A stretch of DNA of 64,000 bases. Origin: Mycogone perniciosa. Its lineage: Eukaryota > Ascomycota > Sordariomycetes > Hypocreales > Hypocreaceae. Under the pieces are notes generated by a model. The model did not search any database. It saw only the letters and a list, made by a program, of their open reading frames with translations, and was not told the DNA's origin. The position numbers and the translations under genes are program-made. The stretch spans positions 186,001 to 250,000 of the forward strand of contig JAOALB010000058.1 of assembly GCA_025331125.1 (NCBI GenBank), read 5' to 3'. How positions within the stretch are numbered: position 1 is the stretch's first letter; the number at the start of each line of letters is the position of its first letter. Of this stretch, positions 47,498-58,631 are shown piece by piece.

Positions 47498-48614
47498 ATG
47501 ACTGCCGTTGCCACGGACGGGTGGCAAGAAGATGAGAGCCTAGCCATCGAGCATTTCAAGAAGCACATCGATATCCTCCCACCCGACGTTTATAAGATTC
47601 ACGTATCGGATAGCGGCGATCTCCTCGACTTTTCCACAGACCCAAAAGAAGATCTATGGGTTGACATGCACCGGCATGCAGTGGAGGAACTCCAAGTCCC
47701 GCAACACTTTGACGTCGAAACCGTTGTTCGAACCGAGCTTCGCGAATTATCTCGTATTGCTCCAAATATCGACCTCGTCTCGTATGGTGCTGGACAGGAG
47801 AAGAAAGTTGTCTTCAAGTACTACCTTCTCTGGCAATTTGCACAGCCATTCTGGAACGAGTTGAGTATTTGGATTCGGCTTTCTCAGCATCCCAATATTG
47901 TTCCATTTGATAAAATTGTCATCGACGAGATCCAAGGCGGAATTGTTGGCTTCACAAGCCTCTACATTCCTGGCGGCACACTGGATGAGAATCCATCGCG
48001 GGTGCTCAAGCAGCTCATGCAAGTTGTGGATGACCTGAACCTCAAACATGGACTCATACATCACGACATCGCGGCCCGGAATCTTCTCATCGATCCTGAA
48101 ACGGAGAATTTACTGCTCTTCGATTTCAACCTCACCCACCGTATAGGCGGTCCTGGTTACGGCTCCAACTCCGACATTTCTGGTATTGACGTTATTGGTC
48201 ATCTTCACAGTCTATGGCATCATCACCAGCGATAAACGCTTTCAATCCATTAGATTTGACGAACTGAAGACAGAGGATATTGAAGAGCTTGAGGCGTGGG
48301 TGCCAGGTCCAGGCGTGACGCTTGACAGCCCAGTCCCAGTCTATCGATCAGCGCTCCATGAATGGGCGCAGCGAAGGCGGCAAGCAAAGCGGATCGCCGT
48401 CTATACTGAAACTCCCGAGTACATCGACTGGCCAGTGATGGTACACCCTGAACCGATGATAGCGGCAGATGAACGGGGCATTTGTCGTTGGAAGGCTGCT
48501 AATCGCGGGCGTTTCACTGAACGAGAGGCGGGGAGGCCAACATTGAACTGGGAGCGGCCATCGGAGGACGGCTTGCGTGACGGCGCGGAAGAGGGCAAGG
48601 GGTCTGAGATTTAA
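47498..48614 (+). pseudogene. Protein-kinase-like gene with a single frameshift
   Basis: Single-exon fungal protein-kinase-like family. The first frame (47498-48235) has LPPDVYKIHVSDSGDL, VVRTELRELSRIAP, the Lys strand VVFKYYLL, HPNIVPFDKIVIDEIQ, YIPGGTLDEN, the catalytic loop HHDIAARNLLID (HRD-like, Asp and Asn kept) and LLFDFN in place of DFG. Just after DISGIDVIG (about 48200) the frame runs out, while the +1-shifted frame continues as VIFTVYGIITSDKRF to a normal family C-terminus (YRSALHEWAQRRRQAKR, YIDWPVM) ending 48614. The smallest explanation is a 2-nt loss near 48197-48200. An intron is unlikely: it would remove conserved residues or be too short. Could be a sequencing error. Substrate unknown. 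Confidence 0.75.
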
Positions 48615-48851
48615 TTTTTTTTGGCAAAGTCTCTAACATAGAAACTACATCATGGTGTTCCCAATATGTGTTGCTCCCCTTGTTCGGCATTCTTAAACAG
48701 CTAATACCGCGATACATTTCCGTACCTAAACGCCGCACACTCCTCTGCTTTGTATATCAATACACAGAACCACCTACATAAATGCCCGTTTCACCGTGTC
48801 AGTCAATGATTATCCTCATATTTTCGGGTCGACGTCGATCCCCCATCCATC

Positions 48852-50639
48852 TCACGCTACTCGTCTGTCCGTCTCGGCAGACGTTGCCTTCTCTCCATTA
48901 TCCGGGTTTAAGTAATCTGCATCCTCCGCAGCTTCATACTCCCCAATCAAGTCTGCTACCACCTGTCTCGCTTCGTCGAATTCGTTTAGGTTCTCCGCAA
49001 ATGGAGCCGTCTTCCTATAGCCATCCATAAAGGCGTTGCGTTTCCACATGCCATCGTATTGCTTCAGTATCCTCTTGAACAGCTATCAAAATGAATTTGT
49101 GTTAGCCAGTCCCATCCAACGTAGAGCGTGATCCGTCAGTCCTCTTACCGTTGCAATACTAGTGTGATTCGCCAACATCAATCCGCCCACACGATGGCTC
49201 ATGGGCATATACGGGCTCCGCTTCGTCAAAGCGACCTGGATACTTGCAGGACCCCATGGAATAAATGTCGCCAGTTTTCGTTCCCGGATACGCAGCAGAC
49301 TCTTGTGCACATCTGTCGGGTCAACCTCACCCTGGATCACGTTCAAAATAGAGATGTAGCAGCTCTTCTTTCCGGGTATCGTCGACACCATGCGATTCTT
49401 CGGTTGTAGCAGTCTCCTCATGACATCCAACACTGTCGTCTTGCGTACTGTCTTGGCTTGCTCAACCTGGTCGCCAGTAAATGGCGTGTAGGCCGTCATC
49501 AGGAAGTGGCATCGCGGGGTGGGTATCAGGGAAGCCAAGATGCTGACGAGATCGTTATGCATATATCCAGGATATCGTAAAGTTGTTGTGCTAGCTGACA
49601 TGACCGTCGCAACCTTTCCAGACAGAATCAGCTTCAAGCTCAATCAAATATCAGTGTTTGACTTACCAGCTGATTGGTTTGCTGGAATGAGGGTTCTTGC
49701 AGGTGGAGCCTATCCGCGGCAATGTGTGACAACGCTCCATTATCGAGAACAACAACTGAGTCAGCATTCTGCGTAAGCCGTCGCATGGACAGAATGCTGT
49801 TATACGGATGCACGACAACGTCGCCTGCATTTGTCGTGTCAGGAAAGACGGAATATGTCTGGATAATCTTCTTTGGAAACCGATCGTTGAGTCGCTCGAG
49901 CAGGAACGAGCCCAAGCCTGATCCCGTACCGCCCGCAATAGAATGCAGCATCATGAAGCCCTGCAAATCAACGAAATTAGCAACAGGTAACACATCTGAG
50001 GAGACAAGCTGTGGAATTGTCTTACCTCCAGCGAGTCACTTCCGTCCGCTTCACGGTCAATCATCTCCATGATATCCTCAAAGACCGCCTCGCCGCTCTG
50101 ATACCCATCACCCCAATTATTCCCCGCGCCCATTCCATTCTTGCCCACGTAAAAGTTCTCGGGGTTGTAAATATTTCGATACGGGCCCGTCTGAATGCTG
50201 TTTAGGACCTAGACAACCGTTAGCATTGAAGCTAGGGATATATATATATATAAAGCCCTGTTGCATACCCGAGGTTCAAGATCGATCAGGATCGCCCGGG
50301 GAATATATCGTGTATCGTCACTCTGGTAGTAAAACACATCCTTTCGATCACCGCCTTCTGTCGCAAAATCCTCTAGGTTGCCATCCTGACTGATTCCATG
50401 CTCCTGACAGAGCTGCTGCCAGAACTGACTTCCAACTATTCCAAACAACCGTCAGTAATCCCATTTCGAGCTTCTTCAAATCGCAGAACAGGTCGCTAGC
50501 CATTTGTTGGACGGAGGGGGAACTAACTGCTGTTGCCGCACTGTCCAGCCTGGATCGTAATTATCTCGCTGAACCGAAGGGTTAGACCAATCCTTCGTTC
50601 GAGAATCTCGCCACAGGTGCGGAATACTTACCGCGGCAT
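48852..50639 (-). CDS. mipA: Gamma-tubulin
   Basis: Seven exons: 50639-50632 (8 nt), 50568-50528, 50435-50269, 50208-50026, 49960-49667, 49613-49149 and 49082-48852, total 462 residues. It starts MPREIITIQAGQCGNSIGSQ, the gamma-tubulin N-terminus; the GTP-binding loop AGGTGSG is at about 142-148, and NPENFYVGKNGMGAGNNW, RLTQNADSVVVLDN and FIPWGPASIQVAL are all gamma-specific. The protein nucleates microtubules at spindle pole bodies; in Aspergillus nidulans it was first found as mipA and is essential. The tiny first coding exon (ATGCCGCG) is supported by a GTAAGT donor. The final ~25 residues are acidic and variable. This marks the return to conserved gene order after the accessory island. 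Confidence 0.98.
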
Positions 50640-51260
50640 GGTTGTCGACTTTGAACTGCAAGCGAGGGTGGTTTTGCTGCGACTTGACTGCAGTTGGCAG
50701 ACATATGTATGTATGTGGACGCGCGACACGCGTGGCCCAATTTAGAGATTCTACGAAGTACAGAGTGCGATAACACTTATCGCCTTGGCCCCGCCCCCGC
50801 GTTTCACGTCGGCATTTTTCCTCTACAACTCAACAGCTGCAATTACATCAGTACCTAGGTAGAAACACCAAAGATAAGCGCTGCTGTCCCATGAGGCTAT
50901 TCCCATCATTTCTCATCACTAACTCAAGATATTTATAACAGACAACTCCAATGACTTCTACCTACTACCGCCCTTATGACCGCATATGAAAAGTTTCGTG
51001 CGGACTGCTATGCTCCTTGAGTCATACAAATAAAATAGTACAGAAAGAAAGTATTACAATAACACAATAGAAGCTAATCTCACAATAAAAAAGGACGTCA
51101 TGTTCCCCTGGATATATAGAACTCTTTTTTCCTCACTGGCCCCAGTTCCTCACAAGTGCTGTCAAGTTTGAATGCTTTCTAACGCCCGCAATGCTAATAA
51201 TCCCCATCTTACCTCACTACGACGGCCTGTCCTTGTATGCACCGTTTGTGTTCTTCCACA
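50640..51260. other. Intergenic region
   Basis: Promoter side of gamma-tubulin and 3' UTR of nup2 (both minus). It contains a TATGTATGTATG repeat near 50702. No gene is seen. Confidence 0.6.
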
Positions 51261-54200
51261 TTATTTCTTCTTGGTTAACTCCTTATGCTTCTCCAAGGCC
51301 TCGGCCAATGCCTTGGCTGAATCCTTTGTTTTCACCTGAATCATCCAGGTCTCAAGTCCATTACCCTCAGCATTCGAAGTAGTCAGTTTGACATACTTCT
51401 CATCTGCCTTGTACGAGAGCTCTGGCAGCAGAGATCGGTTCATGGCGACGTTGCCTCTTGGCTCCGCTCGTAAGAGCAGCCGTACCAGGTTGGTCTCTCT
51501 GTGCTTCAAAAGACGCAAGGGTCCAACACCCTGTGTAGCCCAAGGACTCTTCGACTTGGGTTTGTCGTCGTTGTCCGATGCCTCCGTCGCGGGGACAAAT
51601 TTCAACACCTTTGCTCGCACGTCATGTAGAATCTCCTCGTCTTTCTCCACCCCTTCCGTCAAACTAATCTGCTCATGCTTCTCGCCCTCTTCATTATCGT
51701 TATCGGCGCCCGCTGCTGCGGGCTGAGCGGATGGTTCCGGAGTTCCGCCAGCTGGTGTGGTAGCCAAGCTAGAGCCTCCTCCGAGGTTAAACGGAGAGTC
51801 TAGACCCGTCGCTTTAGCGGGGCTATCTTCCGATGCGGAAAAGGAGACTTACTTGTCCCGGTGGTCGACGAGCCACCAGCTGGTGGTTGGAGGTTGAAAC
51901 CGGAAGATGGCTGGCTAGCCCCGAAAGAAAACATGCCCTGCGAAGGCTGAGACGCAGGAGCCGTGACATTAAAGGCCGGGGTACTGCCCGAAGAAGAAAC
52001 GCCACCAAAGAGTGGCGTCGATGTTTGGCCGGCCTGGTTGCTGCCGGGACCGCCAAACTGGAACGGACCGGAGCCGCCCGAAGGGGCGGCGGACGAAGCA
52101 CCAAAACTAAACATGCCTCCAGAAGTTGACCCTGCTGGACCCGAGTTACCGCCGGTATTTCCAGTTCCAGATGCAAAGGGATTGTTAAAAGTGCTTGTAG
52201 TTGTGGAAGATCCCCCAGAACCGAAGTTGAAACTGAAACCGCTGGATCCTGTGTTGGAGGATGGGGCGGCTCCAAAAGCCGGGGCAGAGCTAGCTCCTGT
52301 GTTAGAGGCGGGATTTAGGGCGCCGCCGAACAAGTTTGTCGACGGGGAAGTGGTTGGAGCACCGAAGCTGAAGAGGGGGGCTGCCGGCTTAGCATCGGTG
52401 TTGCTGGCAGTGAAAGGCTTCTTGGCAGGGGAAGCCTCATCTTGCTTCATAGGACTACCAAACATATTCGCGGTGGCGGATGGTGGGGACTTGGGGGTTC
52501 CAAAAAGGGCCTTGCCCGCGGCCTGTGCCGCTGAAGTGGGCTTGGGTCCGAAGCTGAAGAGCGGCGTGGCAGGGGGCTGTGTTGCAGGAGTAGAATCAGT
52601 CTTAGCAGGTGCCGTAGCGGCGGTAGTGGCAGCTCCAAAGCCGAAGAGAGAAGAAGAAGCAGGCTGAGCGGTTGCCGAGGCGGCATTCGCCTTTGCGGGT
52701 GCAGAAGCATTGCTCGAACTAGCGGCTCCGAACAGAGATGGTGGCACCGAGGATGGTGCTGAAGATGATGCCGAGGAGGCAGTACCAAACAAGTTGGTAG
52801 GGTTGGCAGTCGGTTTGATATCAAACAGTGATGCGCCCTTACTTGCCCCATTGAGGCCGGTAGATGTACCCGGAGCCCCGAAAAGAGAGGTTGCCTTGGA
52901 CGTCTCCGACTCTGCAGCTTTGGCGCCAAACAGCGTGGTAGAAGACAGAACAGGCGCCGATGTAGTCACGTTACCAAATAGCGCAGAGGCTGCTTCGGAT
53001 TTCGGGATAGCACCAAACAGGCCGGTGGTGGCAGGCTTCGCGGGCTCATTTGCCTTGGGTGCCTCTGTCGTAGCTGCCTTGAGTCCAAACAGGGACGCAC
53101 CAGAATTGGGCTGGGCTGCAAGCCCCTTGGGACCAGAAGCGACCTTCTTGGAAGGGTGCGAATCGTTCTCCTTGTCAGATTCTCCACCAGTCTTATCCGC
53201 TTCGTCAGCGCTTGCATCCTGCTTGGGAGCACCAAAAATATTCGAAGAGGAAGTCGTTTTTGGTGCAAAGATCGAGCCAGAAGAAGTGGACGACGATTTG
53301 CCAAATAGGGAGCTGGTCTGAGCTGCCGGCGCTGCCGGGGCAAATTTGATCGGCGTAGTGCTCGGGTTCCAAGTCTGGTTCATAGGAGCAGGCTTCTTGG
53401 TCGGTGGAGCATTAGCAGATTCCTCAGCACGGAGAGGTTGACCAGTCTGATCTTTAGTAATCCGATCAAACAGGCTTCGTCCAGGGGTGTTCTCCCTAGT
53501 CTGGTTGGCGCTGGACGCTCCGGTGCCAAGACCACTCGCTGGCTTGATGCCAAACAAGCTGGATCCAGTCTGGGAAGGCGTGTCGCCAGCACCGCTGGCA
53601 GCCACACTTGGCTCATCACTCTGGCCAGCTTCCTGGCTGCCCCCCTCAGAATCAGTCTCGCTCTCAGCATCAGCCTCTACTCCACTGTTCTTGGCAGAGC
53701 TTGCGTCGGAGAGATAGCCAAAGATGTTGCCACCTCCTGCACCGGTCGACGGGGGCTTCAGGCTGGTGAAGACGGAGCGAGCCAGCGTACCATTGGCAGG
53801 CTTCGCAGCACCAAGAGTGGCGGGTTTGGCAGCGGCAGCTCCCACTGAGTGCTTCGCAGGGCTCACAGATGGAGCCGCCGCTGGCTTGCTTGCGATCTTC
53901 TCAAACAGCGATTTGGCAGAGGATGGGGCAGCCTTCTGCAGCTTAGTAGGCTGCTCATCGCTCACTGAAGCCTTTCTCTTGTTCTTGTTAGGAGCTGGAG
54001 TAGCAGCGGTGGGCTCCTCTTGCTCATCCCTGACAGTAGCTCTTCGCTTGCCTGCATTGGCGGTAGTGTCCGACAAGGAGTCTTTGAAAAGGTTGTCGTC
54101 GGCCTTTCGCTTCTTTGATGTTGCTGGCTTAGTCGGAGTCGCCTCGGCAGCTTCGTTATCCTCCTCGGGATCAGGCAAGCCGTGCTCTCGTCGCCACCTT

Positions 54201-54952
54201 CTAAGAACTTCCTTGGACGGCTTGACATTCTGAAACTCGTAGAGTCCATAGCGGAGGAGAATAATGCTCCGGCTCTTCTCGAATTCTTTGGCGAAGTTGA
54301 TGATGTTCAACTTCCAAGTCTTCTTCGCAAAAATCTCGTTCGCGGCATATTTAAGTCGTCGCAGGTCAAGAACGCAGAAGAACTGGCGTCGCTGTTCATC
54401 GTCGAGCTCGGGCGGGCAGAGATGTGCCAGGAACTGGTCGGCGTAGATGGAGCCCTTGGAGTTCCACTCCTTGGGGACTTTGTTTGCCAGGACCTCACCA
54501 GTCAGCTCGGGAGGTGGAGACGCGATCCGCATGTTGAACAACTCCTTCTCCGAGGTCTGGGCCGCCATGCCCCGAGGCGTTGCTTGAGCGGTAGACTCGC
54601 GGAATACACGGTTTGTCTGAGGAGTGACACCAGGAGCGAAGACCTTCTTCATCGTGCTCTGAGGCAGGCTTGGGGAGAAGACACCAGTAGTCGGAGGGCT
54701 GTCGCTCATGGCGGACGCTCTAAAGATGTTACGCGACGAGGACATGGTGCTCTGCTTGAGGCTGCTCGACGGAATTTCATCGCGCGTGGTCAACAGCTTG
54801 CGTGACGATGCTGCCTGGGGCGTACCCAGACGCTTGGCATATGGCGTCGCGGCATAGGTGCGCTTCGCAAAGGGTAGAGGAGCACGAGATCTCGGAGTGC
54901 CATGGCCGGCATCCGCGGCGTCATAGTCGCCGGGAAGTGCAAAGGTAACCAT
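51261..54952 (-). CDS. nup2: Nucleoporin Nup2 with FG repeats and RanBP1 domain
   Basis: Two exons (54952-51853, 51799-51261) give 1212 residues. The N-terminal region up to about 100 is basic; a conserved helical block follows at about 135-265 (KELFNMRIASPPPELTGEVL, FLAHLCPPELDDEQRRQFF, WRREHGLPDP). Next are Lys/Arg-rich stretches that look like nuclear import signals (KKRKADD, NKRKAS), then a long Ser/Ala-rich domain with dozens of SLFG, LFGA and FSFG repeats, and finally a RanBP1 domain over the last ~130 residues (VLKFVPATE, GVGPLRLLKHRETNLVRLLLR). Nup2 binds Ran and import receptors at the nuclear basket; in A. nidulans it moves to chromatin during mitosis. The ATG chosen (MVTFALPGDY) is the first in the frame and has a good context. 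The intron before the RanBP1 domain is 53 nt. Confidence 0.96.
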
Positions 54953-55895
54953 GGCGAAGGGGGTATGTTTTGTTGGTAAGGGGGATAGGCGCGGCGATGG
55001 AATAGACGTCGTCGCGTCGAGGAGAGGATGGGTGGGTTTGCTTGAGAGCTCAGAGGCAGATAGGGCGCAGACCAAGAGGCAAAGAAAGGCCTACAAGGCT
55101 GTTGCGGCCGATGCTCGAGATGATCGCACAGAAAACAAATCAAATGCTTTTATCGGAACTGCTGGCGATGCGGCGCGGATGCAGGTGCTTGCATCTAGGC
55201 CAGCGGTTGTTGGAGTTGACACGACAACCAGCGACGATGTTTTGGTGCGAACAGTGCTGAGGTTCAGAAAAAAAAAGCGAGCCTCAAGGGGCCGGTCTCC
55301 TTGTGCGACTACACTACGGGGGAGAGATCCGCTTTTTCTCTCCCGTGTCTTCCCTTTCAATTAGCCTCAGGCCATAAGAAAAATTAGTCCCTGAGTCAGC
55401 CCCACGCAAATACTTTGATTCGACGACGGCGGTGATCCAGTGACGAGGTCACTCGGCTGCATACAGCGAGCCACTGCACGCAACAAGCAGACACCATCAC
55501 CAATCAGTCCTTTTCTTGTCACTGAACATACGGAGTACTCTGTATCGCACGGCAATGATTGGCGACGCAGTCATGTTTGCTCCATAATACTTCGTATGTA
55601 CTTCCTACAGGTACTTAATAATAAGGATAATAATAATAGCAGTGTCAATTTTGTCAATTTTGTCAATTTTGTCAATTTGCGTCCTATCCTTGAGCCCTAC
55701 AATTAGATCAACGAGAGTGATGCCCGACCCTTCCAAGCCATACGATCGAAGACTGGACCTTCTATGATGAGACCGCCGACTGGAGGAGACTCGGAGAGAG
55801 GAAAAAAATTACTGTTTTACCCATGGGCGAGAAAGACAAAAGCAAAGACCTTAAAGAGTTCTGTTAAAACACATTTGTTCCGTCGTAAATCATCC
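54953..55895. other. Intergenic region upstream of nup2
   Basis: Promoter of nup2 and 3' UTR of the Nbr1-like gene. It holds a minisatellite at 55643 and one ACGGAGTACTC motif near 55530. No gene is seen. Confidence 0.6.
55643..55678. repeat. Four perfect copies of a 9 bp tandem repeat
   Basis: The unit TGTCAATTT is repeated four times without change, just downstream of the Nbr1-like gene. Confidence 0.95.
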
Positions 55896-58631
55896 CTACT
55901 TCCTCAGGGGCTGCTTCTTCAGCTGCTCATCCAGATACTCTTCATCTGATGCATCCAGAATGTCGTACTCTTCATCGGTCATGAAGCCGTCATCAGAGCC
56001 GTCCCACTCATCGACCAGGCTGTTGGTCTCTGCCTTCTCCTCTTGCACGGTAGATTCAGTCTGGGTTTCCTCGTGCATGCTGGCCTGCGGCGACTCCTTG
56101 TCAAGCTTAGGGAAGATCATCACGCTGTCCGACTCGCATGCCTCCTCCTTCGTGGGCTCCTCGGCGGGTGTAGGGGCCTTGGGCTGAGCCTCAGCAGCAG
56201 GCATTCGCACATTGACATCACACCAGAGACGATGGCCAAACTTGTAACCATCCGTGGTGGTCAGGCGCCAGTACGAGATGATCTTACCCGCGCGGGCAGG
56301 AGTGCGAAGCAAGACAGTAAATGGGAACTCATGGCCTGGTGCCAGGGGAGCGTAGCAAACAGTGGACTCGGATGCAGAAACCAGCTCAGAGATGCCAGCA
56401 GGATGGGCAGAGTCAACATGTCCCATGTAGTCACCACCAACAAACTTGACAGAGCATCCAGCGGGCCAAACCACATTGCCCTCGTTGCGGAGGACCCAGG
56501 TTTGTTCGAAGACGTGATTAGGGGGGAGGATTGTGCCATCAGCTACGGAGTCTCGAAGGAAGACTGCTCGGAGATCCTGCTCGCTTGCTTGCTTCATAGT
56601 TGGCTTCTCCTCCTCAATCTCCTCCTCAGGCTCCTGCTTAATCTCGGGCTCGGGCTCCTCAGGTTTCACATCAACCACAGTCTGAACAGTATTCATCGAG
56701 TTACTGTCCGCCGGGCTGGAAGTCTCGGTGGCCTTGGAGGTGTTCTTGACACGGTCACCCATGGGAGGCATACGCTTTCCATCCTGGTGCTCGCCAGTTG
56801 TCGTGACGCTCACATGGCGAACTGGAGTCTTGAACTTGATAAGAGGATGGGTCTTGTTGTGGTCGTTGGCGGGGCTAGCCTCGCAGTTGGCACAGAAATC
56901 AAGATCATGGCAGACAGCACACTTGTAACGCACGCCCCTGATGTAAGCAGGATAGCTTTGGGAGCTAGAGCATAGGGGACCATCGCAGCAGATGCCGATG
57001 TGCACTGGTTGAGCATATGGGGAAGTTTGAATATCCGGAAGTGGGTCATAGATGGGAGCAAAGCGATGAGTAGCATGGACAAAGCCAGCGTTATTGATGC
57101 AGTCAGCGCAGTAATCCCAGTCTGGGCAGTCCAGGCATTTGTGACGGATACCCGTGATGTACTACAAGCCAAGTTAGAATATTATGTGAGATGTTCACTT
57201 GGAGATCACCAACCTTGTCACAGCCATCGCAGATGGCGTGGTGCATCTGATTGCGACCGGGTGCCATCCTCATCTTGATGTGGTCAGGCATCTTAGTACC
57301 TGCAACAGCAGGCACAAAGGCATGCCTGGGGTGATGGCCGTGGGCATCTTTGGAGAAGCACGGCTGGCAGAGATCAAAGTCTTCACAGGTTGCGCAGTGC
57401 AAGAATTCATGCTCCGGCAGTTCTAAATACGATTAGCTTAACACTTTCAAACTAGATTTTGAACAGGGAAAACAAACCTTGAACACAGCAATTGCAGGTC
57501 CGCATATTGCCCATGCACGTCCACCTCGTGCCCGCGGGCTCAAATGGAACCCTGGGGAAGGGAGGCTGCTCCGCCTTGGGGGTTGTGCTGGCAGTGTTGG
57601 AAGAACGCTCTTCACGGATGAATTCCTCCTTGACGGACTCCTCCTGCTTCTTTGCCTTGGGCTTGGGTGCAATTCTTTCGGTGCTGCTAGTTACAAGCTG
57701 GCCGTTGACCATCGTCCGCTTAATCAACCAGTGGTTATCGTCATGACAAGTGACAGCCGCATCCACACAGGTTTGGCAGAGGTCGAAGTCACCATCGTCA
57801 CAGGTTTGGCAATGGTAATGACTACCCGAGACCGTCTTCTCACAGTTGTTGCAGCACACAGCAAAGGGAGCGGTGGGACAAACAACGGGACGTGTGTTAG
57901 ATAGTGCAAAGCAGGAGGCTACCAATGGGGCTTTGACCTCAATGGTAGTGGGTTCATCGGCTGGTGGTGTCTGGGTGTCGGCTTGCTGTTCCATAACACT
58001 CGCAGCTAGTGTGGATCGGAGGATATCATCATCCTGCGAGCTGATGATGGGTGGACGTCGGATGGGCAGTTCAACTGGTATCGCCAGAGGCATCGGGGCT
58101 TCTGCGATGGGTTCTGATGTTGACTGCGACTCCTCCTTCTCCATCTGTGGGATGCTTTCGACGGATTCCTGAGTGGGGGATGGAGAGGCTTCGGGCTCAT
58201 CCTCGATAGTGACTGGCTTGGGGATCGTCTTCTCCGGTTCGTCCAAGACGGTAACTCGCAATTTCAACTTGGACTTGGCTTTCGCAGCCCTATACAATTG
58301 CTTATATACGGGCTGGTTGTCTGAATCAAGGACGACAAAGGACCCGGCAGAGTCTGAATAGCGCTCGATGACGGCCTTGGTCTCAGTGGGGATGTGGAGG
58401 AAAGTTCGGATCTGCATCATCATCAGTATCGATGCCATTTCTTACAGCACAATGAAATATCGATGATGAAAGACATCCTAGATGCATCATCGAATTGTGG
58501 AGACGTACGTGCTCTTCAAGAACTCGAGGGACCATGTCCCGAAGAGGCATCTTGGCCCGGCGGGTGGTGTTCTGAAAGGTCACCTTGACGGTGACCATGC
58601 CTTCGAGACCGACATGGTAGGTGGAAGACAT
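55896..58631 (-). CDS. nbr1: Nbr1-type selective autophagy receptor
   Basis: Four exons (58631-58509, 58411-57478, 57422-57214, 57161-55896) give 843 residues. An N-terminal PB1-like domain (about 11-100; VTVKVTFQNTTRRAKMPL, then RYSDSAGSFVVLDSD) precedes a Glu/Pro/Ser linker. Four ZZ zinc fingers lie at about 225-273, 345-400, 410-450 and 478-530 (Cys pairs such as CCNNC, CQTC, CDGC, CADC, CANC). The FW/Nbr1 domain is at about 618-740 (FEQTWVLRNEGNVVWPAG to YWRLTTTDGYKFGHRLWCDV). Near the C-terminus, EEYDIL (Y821-L824) in an acidic patch fits an Atg8-interacting LIR motif. This architecture is the fungal Nbr1 type; members deliver cargo to vacuoles or autophagosomes, and the Schizosaccharomyces homologue carries soluble hydrolases through ESCRT. 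Cargo here cannot be told from sequence. Confidence 0.95.

Noticed and set aside
51963..52667. 234-codon plus-strand frame, plus others at 52710-53321 and 53724-54233, opposite nup2
   Set aside because: They mirror the low-complexity Ala/Ser/Gly repeat region of Nup2 and encode no independent domain.
55643..55678. CRISPR-like array
   Set aside because: Direct 9 bp tandem copies without spacers in a fungal genome; this is a minisatellite.
56043..56975. 310-codon plus-strand frame opposite the Nbr1-like gene
   Set aside because: Antisense shadow of a highly supported zinc-finger coding exon.
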